Below the pieces are notes generated by a model. It made no database searches and was not told the origin of the DNA. It saw only the letters and a program-made list of their open reading frames with translations. The position numbers were made by a program, and so were the translations under genes. A stretch of DNA of 64,000 nt from Clostridium_AW malenominatum (lineage in GTDB: Bacteria > Bacillota > Clostridia > Clostridiales > Clostridiaceae), in the NCBI RefSeq assembly GCF_039521365.1, contig NZ_BAAACF010000001.1, forward strand, positions 1,860,001 through 1,924,000. The letters run 5' to 3'. This document shows, in pieces, positions 43,434 through 52,839 of this stretch. Positions within the stretch are counted from its first letter, which is position 1; each line of letters opens with the position of its first letter.

Positions 43434-43856
43434 CTACATATCGCATTGTTCTATTTCAATGGAATAAGTTCCGCAACTTTCACATACTATTATCATTAAA
43501 ACATAACTATTATCAACTTTTCCCTCTCTTAAGAGTTGTGTAAAGTTTGTATGTTCAAATTCCTTAGATATATTACTTATTACATATTCATTGTTTTTAG
43601 TAAAAATATAAAAACTATACTCTAAAAATCTAAAATGCTTAAGCTTTTCTGCTATTCCATTTTTACATTCCATGCAAGGCTCTTTATAATAGGATAAGTC
43701 AAATTCTACTTTGTTGCTTTCATTTAAAAGTCTCCTAATTTTGCCTAAATCTATGCCTGTAATTTCATTTTCTTCATCATCTAAGAATATAAAATCACAA
43801 TTTTCACTTGAAAGATTATATTCCTTGTCTTTAAATATAAATTTATAATTGTCCAT
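43434..43856 (-). CDS. Small cysteine-motif protein, resembles DUF3785
   Basis: The 140-residue protein has two CxxC-type pairs, CMEC (about 61-64) and CESC (about 125-128), so it may bind zinc. Text such as EFDLSYYKEPCMECKNGI, LEYSFYIFTKNNEYVISNISKEFE and SYVLMIIVCESCGTY agrees with my memory of the clostridial DUF3785 family, but I could not check this. There is no signal peptide. It follows the BFD-like gene closely on the same strand. Function unknown. Confidence 0.7.
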   Translation of the reverse strand: MDNYKFIFKDKEYNLSSENCDFIFLDDEENEITGIDLGKIRRLLNESNKVEFDLSYYKEPCMECKNGIAEKLKHFRFLEYSFYIFTKNNEYVISNISKEFEHTNFTQLLREGKVDNSYVLMIIVCESCGTYSIEIEQCDM

Positions 43857-43875
43857 AACCCATCTCCTTAAAATT

Positions 43876-44094
43876 TTACTTTTGATTCTTCATATCTTCT
43901 AAAATATTTTCTATAGTGTGTAAACACCTAGCTCCTTTGCAAGCTCCAGTGCCAGCCCCTGTAACTTTCTTTATTTCCTCTACAGTAGTTGCCCCAGATT
44001 TTATTGCCTTTTTTATAGTAGCTCTATTTATATTATTACACACACATACTTTTTTTAGTTTATCCATAATTTCTTCACTTATATTATTTTCCAT
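43876..44094 (-). CDS. BFD-like (2Fe-2S) domain protein
   Basis: The 72-residue product begins MENNISEEIMDKLKKVCVCNN. Four cysteines in the order CVC...CKGARC with the helical segment INRATIKKAIKSGATTVEEIKKVTGAGTG match the bacterioferritin-associated ferredoxin-like [2Fe-2S] fold. The ATG at 44094 follows GGAGG at 6 bases; six earlier codons overlap that site. The start is two bases from the stop of the isoprenoid synthase-like gene, so they are translationally coupled. It may pass electrons to an unidentified partner. Confidence 0.88.
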   Translation of the reverse strand: MENNISEEIMDKLKKVCVCNNINRATIKKAIKSGATTVEEIKKVTGAGTGACKGARCLHTIENILEDMKNQK

Positions 44095-44095
44095 C

Positions 44096-45334
44096 TCATA
44101 CCTCCATGTCAATTAAATATAATATTATATCTTCTAATGCAACATTGCAATATTTAGGTTTTAATATATCAATTTTGTTTTTTAGCTTGCTCTTAATAGT
44201 ATCTATATATTCTAAGGTAAAAGGCAAAGATTTTTCTACTAAATCTATATATTCCTTAGAATAAAAATCTCTATTATTAACAATAGCAAAAAGTATCATG
44301 ATTATACAATTGTTTTTTATTAGATTTTTCAGTTCTTGAGTATTATCTCCTCTAAAACACTTTGCATCCTCTACTACTTTTATAGTAAGGTTTATTAACT
44401 TATTAGTAATTACATCCAAGTAATATTTTCCAGCCAATTGCGACATTAAAGTCATATGACTATTTTTCAAATCATCTTTTACATCTTGGAGATCGTCGCA
44501 AAGCTGAAGCAAGAATCCATATCCATAGGCAAATATTTCTTCATCTTTAGTCAGCATACCATTAATAAGATAGCCATCTACTAAAACAGAAGCTCCTCCT
44601 TTTTCAATAGATATACCTAGTATATCCTTTTCATATGGAATACTTACTGTCTCTTGTTGACTTAAACTTTTTATTTGGCCTGCATGTATAAGCAATAGTT
44701 TTTCATACACCTTTTTATATTCTTCCCTCTTAAATATTGCTTCAATACACTCTATTAATTTATAAACCTTTTCCTCATGTGAATTAACACCTATAATAGG
44801 TTCACCTTTTAATCTTCTTGATAATCTTATATTGAAATCTTTCTTATGTTCCATACTGACTGAAGGATCATCTAAATAATTGTCAGTGTAAGGATAAAGC
44901 ATACTATATCCAAAAATGGCCTTAGTAAATTTAATATCAGCCCCTATAATCTTTTGAAAAATAGCTATTATCCACACATTTCTCATAGCTTGACCTATAT
45001 CTTCATAATCGATATCATTATCAAATTCTCTGCATTCTTTTATAAAGTCTTTAGTTGCTTTAAAGAATTTTTTCTTCATTTGATAATCTATTATTCCAAT
45101 TTTAAAAGTATCTTCCTTTAAGATAGCTCTTTCAATATATTCATTCCCCTTCCTTTTCCACTCCTCACGTTTTTCTATTTCCAAAGGAAAGCTCTCTATA
45201 TGATTTATTATATCATCAATAAATGTATTAAATTTTGTTTCTATTAAAATTTTTTCTATATAAGTGTTAGCTTTCCTATGTAATTTAAATTCTGTACTAG
45301 CCTCCCACCAAATATCTCTATATAAATTAATCAT
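44096..45334 (-). CDS. Class I isoprenoid synthase-like protein, unknown product
   Basis: This 412-residue, largely helical soluble protein has two Asp-rich motifs of the class I prenyl-transferase/terpene synthase fold: YTDNYLDDPS with Asp151, Asp155 and Asp156, and QLCDDLQDVKDD with Asp280, Asp281 and Asp284. The spacing (about 125 residues) and the second motif fit trans-prenyltransferases, but the N-terminal 130 residues are not typical of polyprenyl synthases and the protein is about 100 residues longer. It is not an obvious match to DUF2600. It could be a prenyl-diphosphate or terpene synthase, or a catalytically divergent homologue. Coupled with a BFD-like gene downstream. Confidence 0.7.
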   Translation of the reverse strand: MINLYRDIWWEASTEFKLHRKANTYIEKILIETKFNTFIDDIINHIESFPLEIEKREEWKRKGNEYIERAILKEDTFKIGIIDYQMKKKFFKATKDFIKECREFDNDIDYEDIGQAMRNVWIIAIFQKIIGADIKFTKAIFGYSMLYPYTDNYLDDPSVSMEHKKDFNIRLSRRLKGEPIIGVNSHEEKVYKLIECIEAIFKREEYKKVYEKLLLIHAGQIKSLSQQETVSIPYEKDILGISIEKGGASVLVDGYLINGMLTKDEEIFAYGYGFLLQLCDDLQDVKDDLKNSHMTLMSQLAGKYYLDVITNKLINLTIKVVEDAKCFRGDNTQELKNLIKNNCIIMILFAIVNNRDFYSKEYIDLVEKSLPFTLEYIDTIKSKLKNKIDILKPKYCNVALEDIILYLIDMEV

Positions 45335-45635
45335 ATCTAAAATAAATCCCCTACATAATTATTTTCTTCTTATTTTTATTATATTAGTGTTCACGAAAAC
45401 TTTCAAAGCTTATATTTCTAAACTGATTTTTTTAAAACCCTATGAAAAAACAGACTGTAATTTTACTAACCTTTTTTAAAATTTTATTCTATTACTACCA
45501 TTTTTGAGTTTTAAATTTTTTATAAATTTCTTCTTAATTGGAAAGGATAGTGGCAATCCCCAAAAACAACATAATAAGTCCAAAGATTATTATTTATTTT
45601 GCTAGTTCTAAATATAATGATGATTTCTAAAGCCG
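45335..45635. other. Intergenic stretch with no intact gene
   Basis: This is about 300 AT-rich bases between the isoprenoid synthase-like gene and the hydrolase remnant. The short frames present lack ribosome binding sites. The part next to 45635 probably holds decayed sequence of the remnant. Confidence 0.4.
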
Positions 45636-45926
45636 CTAATGCATAAACGCTTCCCGTTTCTGAACTGCTAAATAATAATTGTAAGCTAAATACATAGATA
45701 CTCCGCCACCTGTAGACCATCCTACTGTAATGGCATTTTTAATTTGGAGTTTTTCGCAAAAATCATTTACATCCTCACTAAAATCCTTTAATGAATCCCA
45801 ACATTTTGATGAGGTCATATTGCCGTTAATTAATAAAATCGTTTCCTCACCAAAGCCTGTCTCCCTATATCCGCTAACCTCTCAATTGCTAATCTCTACT
45901 GTCTTAATATCATACTGTTGTATCAT
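45636..45926 (-). pseudogene. Decayed alpha/beta hydrolase
   Basis: An ATG at 45926 follows GGGGAGAGGTG and begins MIQQYDIKTVEISN, but an in-frame TGA stops it at codon 15. The same frame then continues ETGFGEETILLINGNMTSSKCWDSL, and later has the nucleophile elbow VGWSTGGGVSMYLAYNYYLA. It stops again after about 97 codons. The region that would link the oxyanion strand to the nucleophile elbow is too short, so an internal deletion is also likely. The catalytic Asp and His end is gone. An intact ancestor would have been about 260 residues. Confidence 0.75.
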
Positions 45927-46007
45927 TTTATTACACCTCTCCCCTAAGTAATTATCAATAATATTACCTATATATATTATTATCAAAATATTCCAGACTC
46001 AATTAAA

Positions 46008-46050
46008 AAAGTTATTTGTCACCAAAATTAGTTTAGTGACAAATAACTTT
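46008..46050 (-). terminator. Terminator of the metallophosphoesterase gene
   Basis: A 15-bp perfect stem, AAAGTTATTTGTCAC with GTGACAAATAACTTT, overlaps the stop codon, with T-residues following on the minus strand. Confidence 0.85.
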
Positions 46051-47164
46051 ATTTTATGTCTATAATAATTATTTCACTCCTGCTTCCAATTCTTATTGGA
46101 GGACCCCAGGTTCCATACCCAGATGAAACTACAACTTGAAGATTATCTTTTTTCAAATATCCATGATCTATTTCAAATAATCTACCTGTAATAAAATTAA
46201 AGGGCCACATTTGAGCTCTATGGGTATGGCCTGAAAAATGCAAATCTATACCCATCTCTTCACTTTCTATTATTGAGGTTGGTGTATGGTCGATTACTAT
46301 TTTAAACTTAGATTTATCTAAGTCTTTTACAATGTCCTCTAAGCTAGGTCTTTCTCCTTTAAACCTCTTTATGGATACATCATCTCTCCCTATTACGTAA
46401 AAGCTATTTTCTACAAGAAAAGCTTCATTTCTAAGAACATGAACTCCAGCTTTCTTTAGTTCTTCAGTAATCACATCTCCATGACCTCCCATGAAATCAT
46501 GATTTCCTAAAGCTGCATAGGTTCCATATTTTGATTTAATCTTAGAAAATTCTAAGGCCATATTCTTATCAACAAAGGGTTTAATGTCGCTATCAACTAT
46601 GTCTCCAGCAATAATAACTAAGTCTGGATTAAGCTCATTAATTTCTTCCACCATTCTCGCAAGCCTCTTGTTTTCAATTAAGTTTCCAAGGTGAATATCA
46701 GAAATCATAGCTATATTCAAGGAAGGGACATTTTTGTTGTTCTTTGATACGTTAAATGCGTTTACGTAAGAATTACTCCCATTATATGTACCGTATATTC
46801 CTACAAACATGAAAAAAATAATTACTAGACTTATTACAATATAATTTAGAGCAGTGGAGTTAGCCCCAAAGGCCCATTTTAAAAAATGTATAATCGGAAA
46901 TAATATCAATGAATAGCCTAAAGCTACCATCCAATATACTCCTACTAAATAAAGTATATTATTAATAGTACTTGGCATGAACCTAGATAGTAGCATTGAA
47001 ATAATATAAGAAAAAGCAATTATCCAAAATATAGGCCAAAACACTTTAGGGCTCAATGTAAGTATTGTATTTACCCCTTTAAATATACTAGCACCAACGT
47101 AAAAGTTAGCCATAAAGTATATAAATAAAAATGCTAAAATTATGAGTAAAATTTTATAATTCAC
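46049..47164 (-). CDS. Polytopic membrane metallophosphoesterase
   Basis: The 371-residue protein has four or five hydrophobic segments in the first 125 residues. The phosphoesterase domain with MISDIHLGN, GDIVDS, GNHDFMGGHGD, DHTP and SGHTHRAQMWP follows. The active site should lie at the membrane surface, outside if the topology is as usual for YkuE relatives. Its start overlaps the MFS gene by 11 bases, so it is coupled to it. The substrate is unknown. Confidence 0.88.
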   Translation of the reverse strand: MNYKILLIILAFLFIYFMANFYVGASIFKGVNTILTLSPKVFWPIFWIIAFSYIISMLLSRFMPSTINNILYLVGVYWMVALGYSLILFPIIHFLKWAFGANSTALNYIVISLVIIFFMFVGIYGTYNGSNSYVNAFNVSKNNKNVPSLNIAMISDIHLGNLIENKRLARMVEEINELNPDLVIIAGDIVDSDIKPFVDKNMALEFSKIKSKYGTYAALGNHDFMGGHGDVITEELKKAGVHVLRNEAFLVENSFYVIGRDDVSIKRFKGERPSLEDIVKDLDKSKFKIVIDHTPTSIIESEEMGIDLHFSGHTHRAQMWPFNFITGRLFEIDHGYLKKDNLQVVVSSGYGTWGPPIRIGSRSEIIIIDIK

Positions 47165-48386
47165 AACTGCTATCTCCTTTAAATATTTCTAAATCTACTA
47201 TTTTAAATAATATCAATGAAGAAGTCATTTGTATTATTCCACCGATTACTATGGTAGTAGAACTCCCCCAAAAATCGGACATCACTCCAGCAGCATAGGC
47301 AGCTATAGGTATAAGTATCCATGTAATAAATCTGCTTGTAGCTTGAACCCTTCCTAAAAGATATTTAGGTGTTACAGATTGTCTGATGGTTGTTACGCAA
47401 GGATTAATCAAGGACACTGCAAAGGTACCTAATGCATTACTCAATACTAACATCATATAGCTTCTTGCAATTCCAAAGATTACAATTGAACTACCTCCCA
47501 AAAGCATACCAAGAATTATAATCTTTATATGAGAAATATATTTTATTAAATGATTGGTAAGCAGTGATCCTAGTATGGCACCTACACCACCTATAGATAA
47601 CAATACTCCAACTTCACTTGCATTTAAACCAACTATACTCCTAAGGTAAAAAAACATAACGGTTAAAAACAATGTGGTTCCAAGTGACGAAAAAATTAGC
47701 GCAGTATTAGTATATAATAAGCTAGGTGTTTTAAACACAAAATTGAAGCCCATTTTTAAATCTTCTTTTAAATATTTTAAGTGCCTAGCTTTTTTATCTA
47801 TTGATTCTTCTGAAATCTCTGTAAATAAAACCGCTACTAAAGTACCTAAAAAACTTACTCCATTAATAATTAAAGCGTATCCTGGGTTAAAAGCTGAAAT
47901 TATCAGTCCTCCTATAGAAGGCCCTATTAATATTCCCATGTTATAAATTCCTGAATCCAAAGAATTTACATAATGCAAGTCATCCTCTTTAGCTAATAAA
48001 GGAATAACAGAAAACTTAGCTGAATTATAAATTTGTGATAAAAACCCTGAAATTATAGTTATTAAATATATATACGGTAGCTCTAATTTCTCCCATAGAT
48101 AAAAAAAACCCATGGAGCAGACCAATATGCTTTCTAGGGCATCGCATACTAATAAAAGCTTCTTTTTATTAAATCTATCTACCCAAACCCCTGAAATGGG
48201 CTGAAACATATTAGGAATTTTACCTATTGCAGTAATAGTAGCCATTTGTGTTATTGATCCTGTGATGTTATAAACTATCCAAGGTATTGCAATAATATAA
48301 ATCTGATCTCCTATGAATGAAATTAAGTTTCCCACCATTAATTTATAGATAGAAGCAAGCCTTGAAAAATGATTTTTATTAACCAT
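47154..48386 (-). CDS. MFS transporter
   Basis: The 410-residue protein has 12 predicted segments and a clear MFS pattern: FIGDQIYIIAIPWIVYNITGS, the cytoplasmic loop SGVWVDRFNKKKLLLVCDALES and the second-half NHLIKYISHIKIIILGMLLGG. It resembles the MFS_3/enterobactin-exporter-like group, often drug or macrolide exporters. An HTH regulator lies six bases upstream and probably controls it. The substrate is not predictable. Confidence 0.9.
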   Translation of the reverse strand: MVNKNHFSRLASIYKLMVGNLISFIGDQIYIIAIPWIVYNITGSITQMATITAIGKIPNMFQPISGVWVDRFNKKKLLLVCDALESILVCSMGFFYLWEKLELPYIYLITIISGFLSQIYNSAKFSVIPLLAKEDDLHYVNSLDSGIYNMGILIGPSIGGLIISAFNPGYALIINGVSFLGTLVAVLFTEISEESIDKKARHLKYLKEDLKMGFNFVFKTPSLLYTNTALIFSSLGTTLFLTVMFFYLRSIVGLNASEVGVLLSIGGVGAILGSLLTNHLIKYISHIKIIILGMLLGGSSIVIFGIARSYMMLVLSNALGTFAVSLINPCVTTIRQSVTPKYLLGRVQATSRFITWILIPIAAYAAGVMSDFWGSSTTIVIGGIIQMTSSLILFKIVDLEIFKGDSSCEL

Positions 48387-48392
48387 ATATGA

Positions 48393-49439
48393 TTATCTTT
48401 CTAAATAGCTTTTAAGCTCAGATTCTATCATAAAAAGAAATTCTTTATTCAAGTGATATTTAGATTCTTCAACTTTTACAAGTTTTGTCCCTCTTAACAT
48501 ACTTAAATGATGATGAATAGTTGACTTTGCAAGGTTTAATTTATCCGTTAGCTCCTGTAAAGTTTTATCTCCTTCATAGAGAAATTTTACAATTCTAAGT
48601 CTAGCTTCATCTCCAAGAGCTTTATAGCTTTGTATCAAAGCAAGGTCTGGAACATACGCATCTTTAACACTATGTATACTTTCATCGCTTACAGGGTAGT
48701 AAAATATTTTCGTATTTATATCATCAGCTTCAACAATCCAAGGTCTATAAATATACTGGGGAATAAGTAAAACACTAGATATAGTTGGTTCTGGCAAATA
48801 TACTCTTCCCCCAGTAACCCATTCAACAAATTTTTCAGGAGTGAGGCTTTTAAGCATTCCACCTTTACTTTCAATGTCTCTTTTTAAAATTGATAGTATG
48901 TATTCTTCATCTGGTTTAATTACAGCCTCATACCATCCCCTCATTAGTTTCACTAAATGCTCTTTAAGTTCATAAAAGGTCACACTATAAATGAATTCTA
49001 TGTAACTTGGAAAAAACTTATTATTTGATGAGGCTTTGATTAACTGAAGCTTAGCTAATTCATCTCCACAAGAGGCCTTTTTTCTACTTTCTTCATTTGC
49101 TAATCCTAAAAAGGGGATTGAATAAAACCTTAGCTCCTCTTCTTTTAAATTTTCAATGTAGTCCGTAAAGTGATCTAAGTTTTTAAAATCCTTTATACAT
49201 AACAATTGAAGCAAGGTTTTCCATGTGTTATTTTTTCTACTATACATCAGTTCTTCTTTAATATCTGGACTTAACTTTCCTATGGTAGTCTTCCAATACT
49301 CTGCTGACCTTTCAAGAGTGTGATGCAGCTCATCGTAGGTAGATGCTGCTATTCCTAAGGCACACTCCCACAAAATAGAGTATTTCATATGGACCTCGTA
49401 AGTTATTTTTGTACTGGAACTAATATTAAGTACCTTCAT
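48393..49439 (-). CDS. ArsR-like winged-helix regulator with large N-terminal domain
   Basis: The protein of about 348 residues has a C-terminal winged HTH of the ArsR/HTH_20 type (about 265-325): IQSYKALGDEARLRIVKFLYEGDKTLQELTDKLNLAKSTIHHHLSMLRGTKLV. The N-terminal 250 residues form an unrecognised helical domain, probably the sensing part. I choose the ATG at 49439, with AAAGGA 8 bases upstream; the frame opens 17 codons earlier. It is first in an operon with the MFS exporter and metallophosphoesterase, so it likely regulates that operon. Confidence 0.85.
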   Translation of the reverse strand: MKVLNISSSTKITYEVHMKYSILWECALGIAASTYDELHHTLERSAEYWKTTIGKLSPDIKEELMYSRKNNTWKTLLQLLCIKDFKNLDHFTDYIENLKEEELRFYSIPFLGLANEESRKKASCGDELAKLQLIKASSNNKFFPSYIEFIYSVTFYELKEHLVKLMRGWYEAVIKPDEEYILSILKRDIESKGGMLKSLTPEKFVEWVTGGRVYLPEPTISSVLLIPQYIYRPWIVEADDINTKIFYYPVSDESIHSVKDAYVPDLALIQSYKALGDEARLRIVKFLYEGDKTLQELTDKLNLAKSTIHHHLSMLRGTKLVKVEESKYHLNKEFLFMIESELKSYLER

Positions 49440-49521
49440 AAAACCCATCCTTTCACTGTTTATTCTATCATTATCGAATAACAGATTCAATATTTATCGA
49501 ATAGATTTTATAAAATTAAAT

Positions 49522-51498
49522 TTAATAGTATATATCGGAAAATTCTAATTCAATTGCTCTACTTATATTTTTTTCATAATTAATTGGTTCTTCCATAGTT
49601 GCAGCAATTTCTAAGCATTCTTTTTCAATGGGAAATGATATAGAGATTTCTGTTCCATAATCAACTTTACTCCTAAGTCTTATATTCCACCCTTGCAGCT
49701 CTACAAGAGACTTTACAAGGGATAAACCTATGCCAGTTCCTTCATTATCTCGCGATAAACTCTTGTCCACTTTCTGAAACCTACTAAATATTTTACTTTG
49801 CATATCCTCTGGTATCCCTACGCCATTATCTTTTATATTAATTGTCACAATATCATCATTACTCCATATTGAAACATATATGTTTCCACTTTCCTTACCA
49901 TATTTAAACGCATTAGATAGTACATTAAGCATGATTCTTTCTATTAAATTTTTGTCGCATCTTACATATATCTCTTCTTCTTCTGTATCAAATATTAAAC
50001 TTATATTTTTTCTTTCTACATAACTAACAACGGACAAGGTAATATCTTCAACAATAGCCACTATATTTTCTATGTTCATTATAGGATTAAAAAAATCTGT
50101 TTCTATTTTTGTTATATCAATTAAGTTATTAATAAGCCTTATAAGTCTTAGGCAATTCTGATCGATTATTTTATTATACTTGCCAATTGATTCTTTATCT
50201 AACTTATGTAAGTAATTGTTTTGTAATTGGACAGCGGAATAAATAACATTAATTGGAGTTTTTAATTCATGAGAAATGTTTGCAAAAAAATTGCTCTTTA
50301 TTTCTTCTTCTTTTTTCTTTTCTCTTAGTAACTCCTTTGTCTTCTCTGCATTTTTTCTATCTGTAATGTTTCTTATGGCAACAATTAAATATTCTCTATC
50401 TTCTCCATTCATAGCTAAAGAGGATGTCTCGGCAAATATTTTGTTACCTTCATTTATAAACTCATACTCTACTGGATTTAATAAAATACTTTTATCCTTT
50501 TCATTAAGTCTCTTATATAACAAATCGTGATATTTACTATGTATAAACTTACTAATACTAGAATTAATTATATCTTTATTATCTTTTATTTGGAGCATTT
50601 CGCAAAATCTTTTGTTGCCAAATTTTATTTTATCTTCATCTAAAACCACTATTCCATCAGGTATAAAGTTCATCAATCTTTTGTAATATTTATTGCTTTT
50701 TTCTAATTCTACGGTCTTTTTATTTAACTTTTGAAAAAGCATATCATAAGGATTAATTATTAAATTTATCAATAACACCTTAAAAAAATAATAATAGGAT
50801 AAGAATTTTAAAATATGCCCAAAAAAATCAGCTATACTATATACATCTATATATAAATTGAAAGTCAATTCACTTAATACTTCTAATAAAAGTGCAGTAA
50901 TAAATAACTTTTTATTACCTTTAGTTATTTCATCTTCAGATTTTATGTATAAAAAAATAACTATAAACAATCCAATGGATATTATATATTCACTTACTAT
51001 TTTAAAATTAGTCAATCCATATCCTTCAACAAAGCATTTAGGGAAAAAATCAAAGACAAGAATTCCTAATAATATAAAAATTGTACATATTGTATTCAAT
51101 ATTACTAAGCTTTTAATGTTAAATTTTTTATTGATATATTTTACTGATAGCATAAGCACTATGCATTCATAATATCTTGCGCTTACGTATAATTGGATTG
51201 GTGTATTTGTATCTGTTAAAATAATTCCTAAACCTTTATAGGTAAAAATGTGAAAAATATCTATTAAGCTTATAAAGCCGTAACATATACCTAAAAAAGT
51301 TAAGTTACTATTTTCTGATACCTTTATTGTAGCAAATACTATAATCATAAGAGTTAATCCAAAAATAACTGTACTTAGTTCAATAATACTATGAAATAAT
51401 AGGTAGTTAATCCTGCTTATAAAATAAGTCAAAATGCATATTGATAAAAGTATTAATGGCTCCTTAAATTTACTATAGTAAATTTTTATATAATCCAT
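49522..51498 (-). CDS. Sensor histidine kinase with MASE3, PAS, HisKA and HATPase domains
   Basis: The 658-residue membrane kinase has an N-terminal MASE3-like region with about seven or eight segments (1-245; ICYGFISLIDIFHIFTYKGLG). A PAS domain (about 270-385) follows, then HisKA with His410 in FANISHELKTPIN. The ATPase domain has NVLSNAFKYG, DNGVGIPEDMQSKIFSRF and GTGIGLSLVKSLVELQG. The final 25 residues are extra. No response regulator gene is adjacent, so it is an orphan kinase, possibly feeding into sporulation or another phosphorelay. AGGAG-like GGGGAGG precedes the start. Confidence 0.92.
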   Translation of the reverse strand: MDYIKIYYSKFKEPLILLSICILTYFISRINYLLFHSIIELSTVIFGLTLMIIVFATIKVSENSNLTFLGICYGFISLIDIFHIFTYKGLGIILTDTNTPIQLYVSARYYECIVLMLSVKYINKKFNIKSLVILNTICTIFILLGILVFDFFPKCFVEGYGLTNFKIVSEYIISIGLFIVIFLYIKSEDEITKGNKKLFITALLLEVLSELTFNLYIDVYSIADFFGHILKFLSYYYFFKVLLINLIINPYDMLFQKLNKKTVELEKSNKYYKRLMNFIPDGIVVLDEDKIKFGNKRFCEMLQIKDNKDIINSSISKFIHSKYHDLLYKRLNEKDKSILLNPVEYEFINEGNKIFAETSSLAMNGEDREYLIVAIRNITDRKNAEKTKELLREKKKEEEIKSNFFANISHELKTPINVIYSAVQLQNNYLHKLDKESIGKYNKIIDQNCLRLIRLINNLIDITKIETDFFNPIMNIENIVAIVEDITLSVVSYVERKNISLIFDTEEEEIYVRCDKNLIERIMLNVLSNAFKYGKESGNIYVSIWSNDDIVTINIKDNGVGIPEDMQSKIFSRFQKVDKSLSRDNEGTGIGLSLVKSLVELQGWNIRLRSKVDYGTEISISFPIEKECLEIAATMEEPINYEKNISRAIELEFSDIYY

Positions 51499-51623
51499 AT
51501 TATCCTCCCCTTTTAATAATATTTTACCATTTTCAACATGCTAAATTATACATATTTTGTCATATTTCACTTTAAAATTATCGCAATATTCACCCTTTTT
51601 TTCGCAGTATATTCCCCTATTAA

Positions 51624-51660
51624 AAAAAAATTACCACCGAATTAATCGATGGTAATTTTT
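51624..51660 (-). terminator. Terminator of apbE
   Basis: AAAAATTACCA pairs with TGGTAATTTTT (inner CGAxxTCG) and is flanked by A/T runs. Confidence 0.85.
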
Positions 51661-51668
51661 TTAATGCA

Positions 51669-52763
51669 TCATTTTTCCTTCCCTCCAGATGCACCTTGAC
51701 TCTTCATTATTTTCTTCATTCCTTCTGTAGCTTCTATCTTTCCATCATGCATAACCCATAAGGCCTCTACTCCTTCTACGCTTTCAACCAAAGCGCGGCT
51801 TTCTTTATAAGGCATTAAATAAACTGTAGTAGATAAAAAATCTGCTACTCCTGAATCTTCTGTCACCACTGTTACTGCTCTATAATACTCCCCTGGCATG
51901 AGAGTTTTAGGATCTATTAAATGATGAATAATTTTATTCTCTACAATATAATATCTCTGATAATCGCCACTGCTTACTACAGATGCATTATTAAGAAAAA
52001 TAGTCTCTAAATTTTTCTCTTCTTCAGATACTATTGATCTATCTGGATTTTGTATTCCTACACCCCAACGCTCACGAACTCCGTCAAGAGGTTTTCCAAG
52101 GGCCCTTACATTACCTCCTGAACTTATAATTCCTGAGGTAAGCCCTGCAGCCATAATTTCTTTTGCTACTATTTCTGTTGCAAAACCCTTTGCTACCGCC
52201 CCTATATCTAAAGTCATTCTTTTATCTGAAAGAAAAACTGTGCTATTTTCAATATCAACTATTACTTTATTTATATCCGTATATTTCAAAGCTTCTTTTA
52301 AATCTTCTATAGGAGGTAATTTTGCATTTTCAGGAGTATCTCTACCCTCTTCACGATAATCGTGCCATATGCTAAGAACCGACCCCATAGCTATGTTAGT
52401 CCTTCCGCCTGTACGATTATACCAATCCTTTGCAAAAACAATAAGATCTATTATATCCTTATGAACCTTTACTGGTTTTACACCTGCATTATCATTTATT
52501 GTCTTTACATTATTTACTCCTTCATAATCATTATAAATATCATAAAGTTTGTGAAGCTCTTGAAATCTTGCATGAATTTTTTCCATATAAGAATTAAATT
52601 CCTCTTCACTTCTTGTGTAAGCTACTACTGTGGTTAAAGTGTCAAAGGTGTCGAAAAAACTATTTGTATATTTAGTGTATTCATTTTTAGGTGCTTTCTG
52701 ACATCCTGAAAAAGGAAGTATTAAAAATAATATTATCATTAATGCACTTGTTATTTTTCTCAT
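51669..52763 (-). CDS. apbE: FAD:protein FMN transferase (lipoprotein)
   Basis: ApbE moves FMN from FAD onto a Thr or Ser of target proteins outside the cytoplasmic membrane. The 364-residue protein has a lipobox ending FSGC at residue 21. Family motifs follow: FFDTFDTLTTVVAY, FAKDWYNRTGGRTNIAMGSVLSIW, MTLDIGAVAKGFATE, GIISSGGNVRALGKP and HHLIDPKTLMPGE with the metal-binding Asp. A terminator separates it from the upstream FMN-like lipoprotein gene, which reads in the same direction. The FMN-binding lipoprotein at 54506-54913 carries a candidate target motif. Confidence 0.96.
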   Translation of the reverse strand: MRKITSALMIILFLILPFSGCQKAPKNEYTKYTNSFFDTFDTLTTVVAYTRSEEEFNSYMEKIHARFQELHKLYDIYNDYEGVNNVKTINDNAGVKPVKVHKDIIDLIVFAKDWYNRTGGRTNIAMGSVLSIWHDYREEGRDTPENAKLPPIEDLKEALKYTDINKVIVDIENSTVFLSDKRMTLDIGAVAKGFATEIVAKEIMAAGLTSGIISSGGNVRALGKPLDGVRERWGVGIQNPDRSIVSEEEKNLETIFLNNASVVSSGDYQRYYIVENKIIHHLIDPKTLMPGEYYRAVTVVTEDSGVADFLSTTVYLMPYKESRALVESVEGVEALWVMHDGKIEATEGMKKIMKSQGASGGKEK

Positions 52764-52787
52764 TGTTACCTCCTAGCATGTGTAATT

Positions 52788-52815
52788 AAAAATCCCCCAC
52801 TTAAAGTGAGGGATT
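52788..52815 (-). terminator. Terminator of the duplicated lipoprotein gene
   Basis: AAATCCCYCACTT with AAGTGRGGGATTT (one G-T pair possible) forms a hairpin between this gene's stop and apbE. Confidence 0.75.
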
Positions 52816-52839
52816 TGATATGTTTATATTTTATTACAA

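Noticed and set aside
45520..45720. 66-codon minus-strand frame overlapping the hydrolase remnant
   Set aside because: Its translation is out of frame with the hydrolase and has no own start signal; it is part of decayed sequence.
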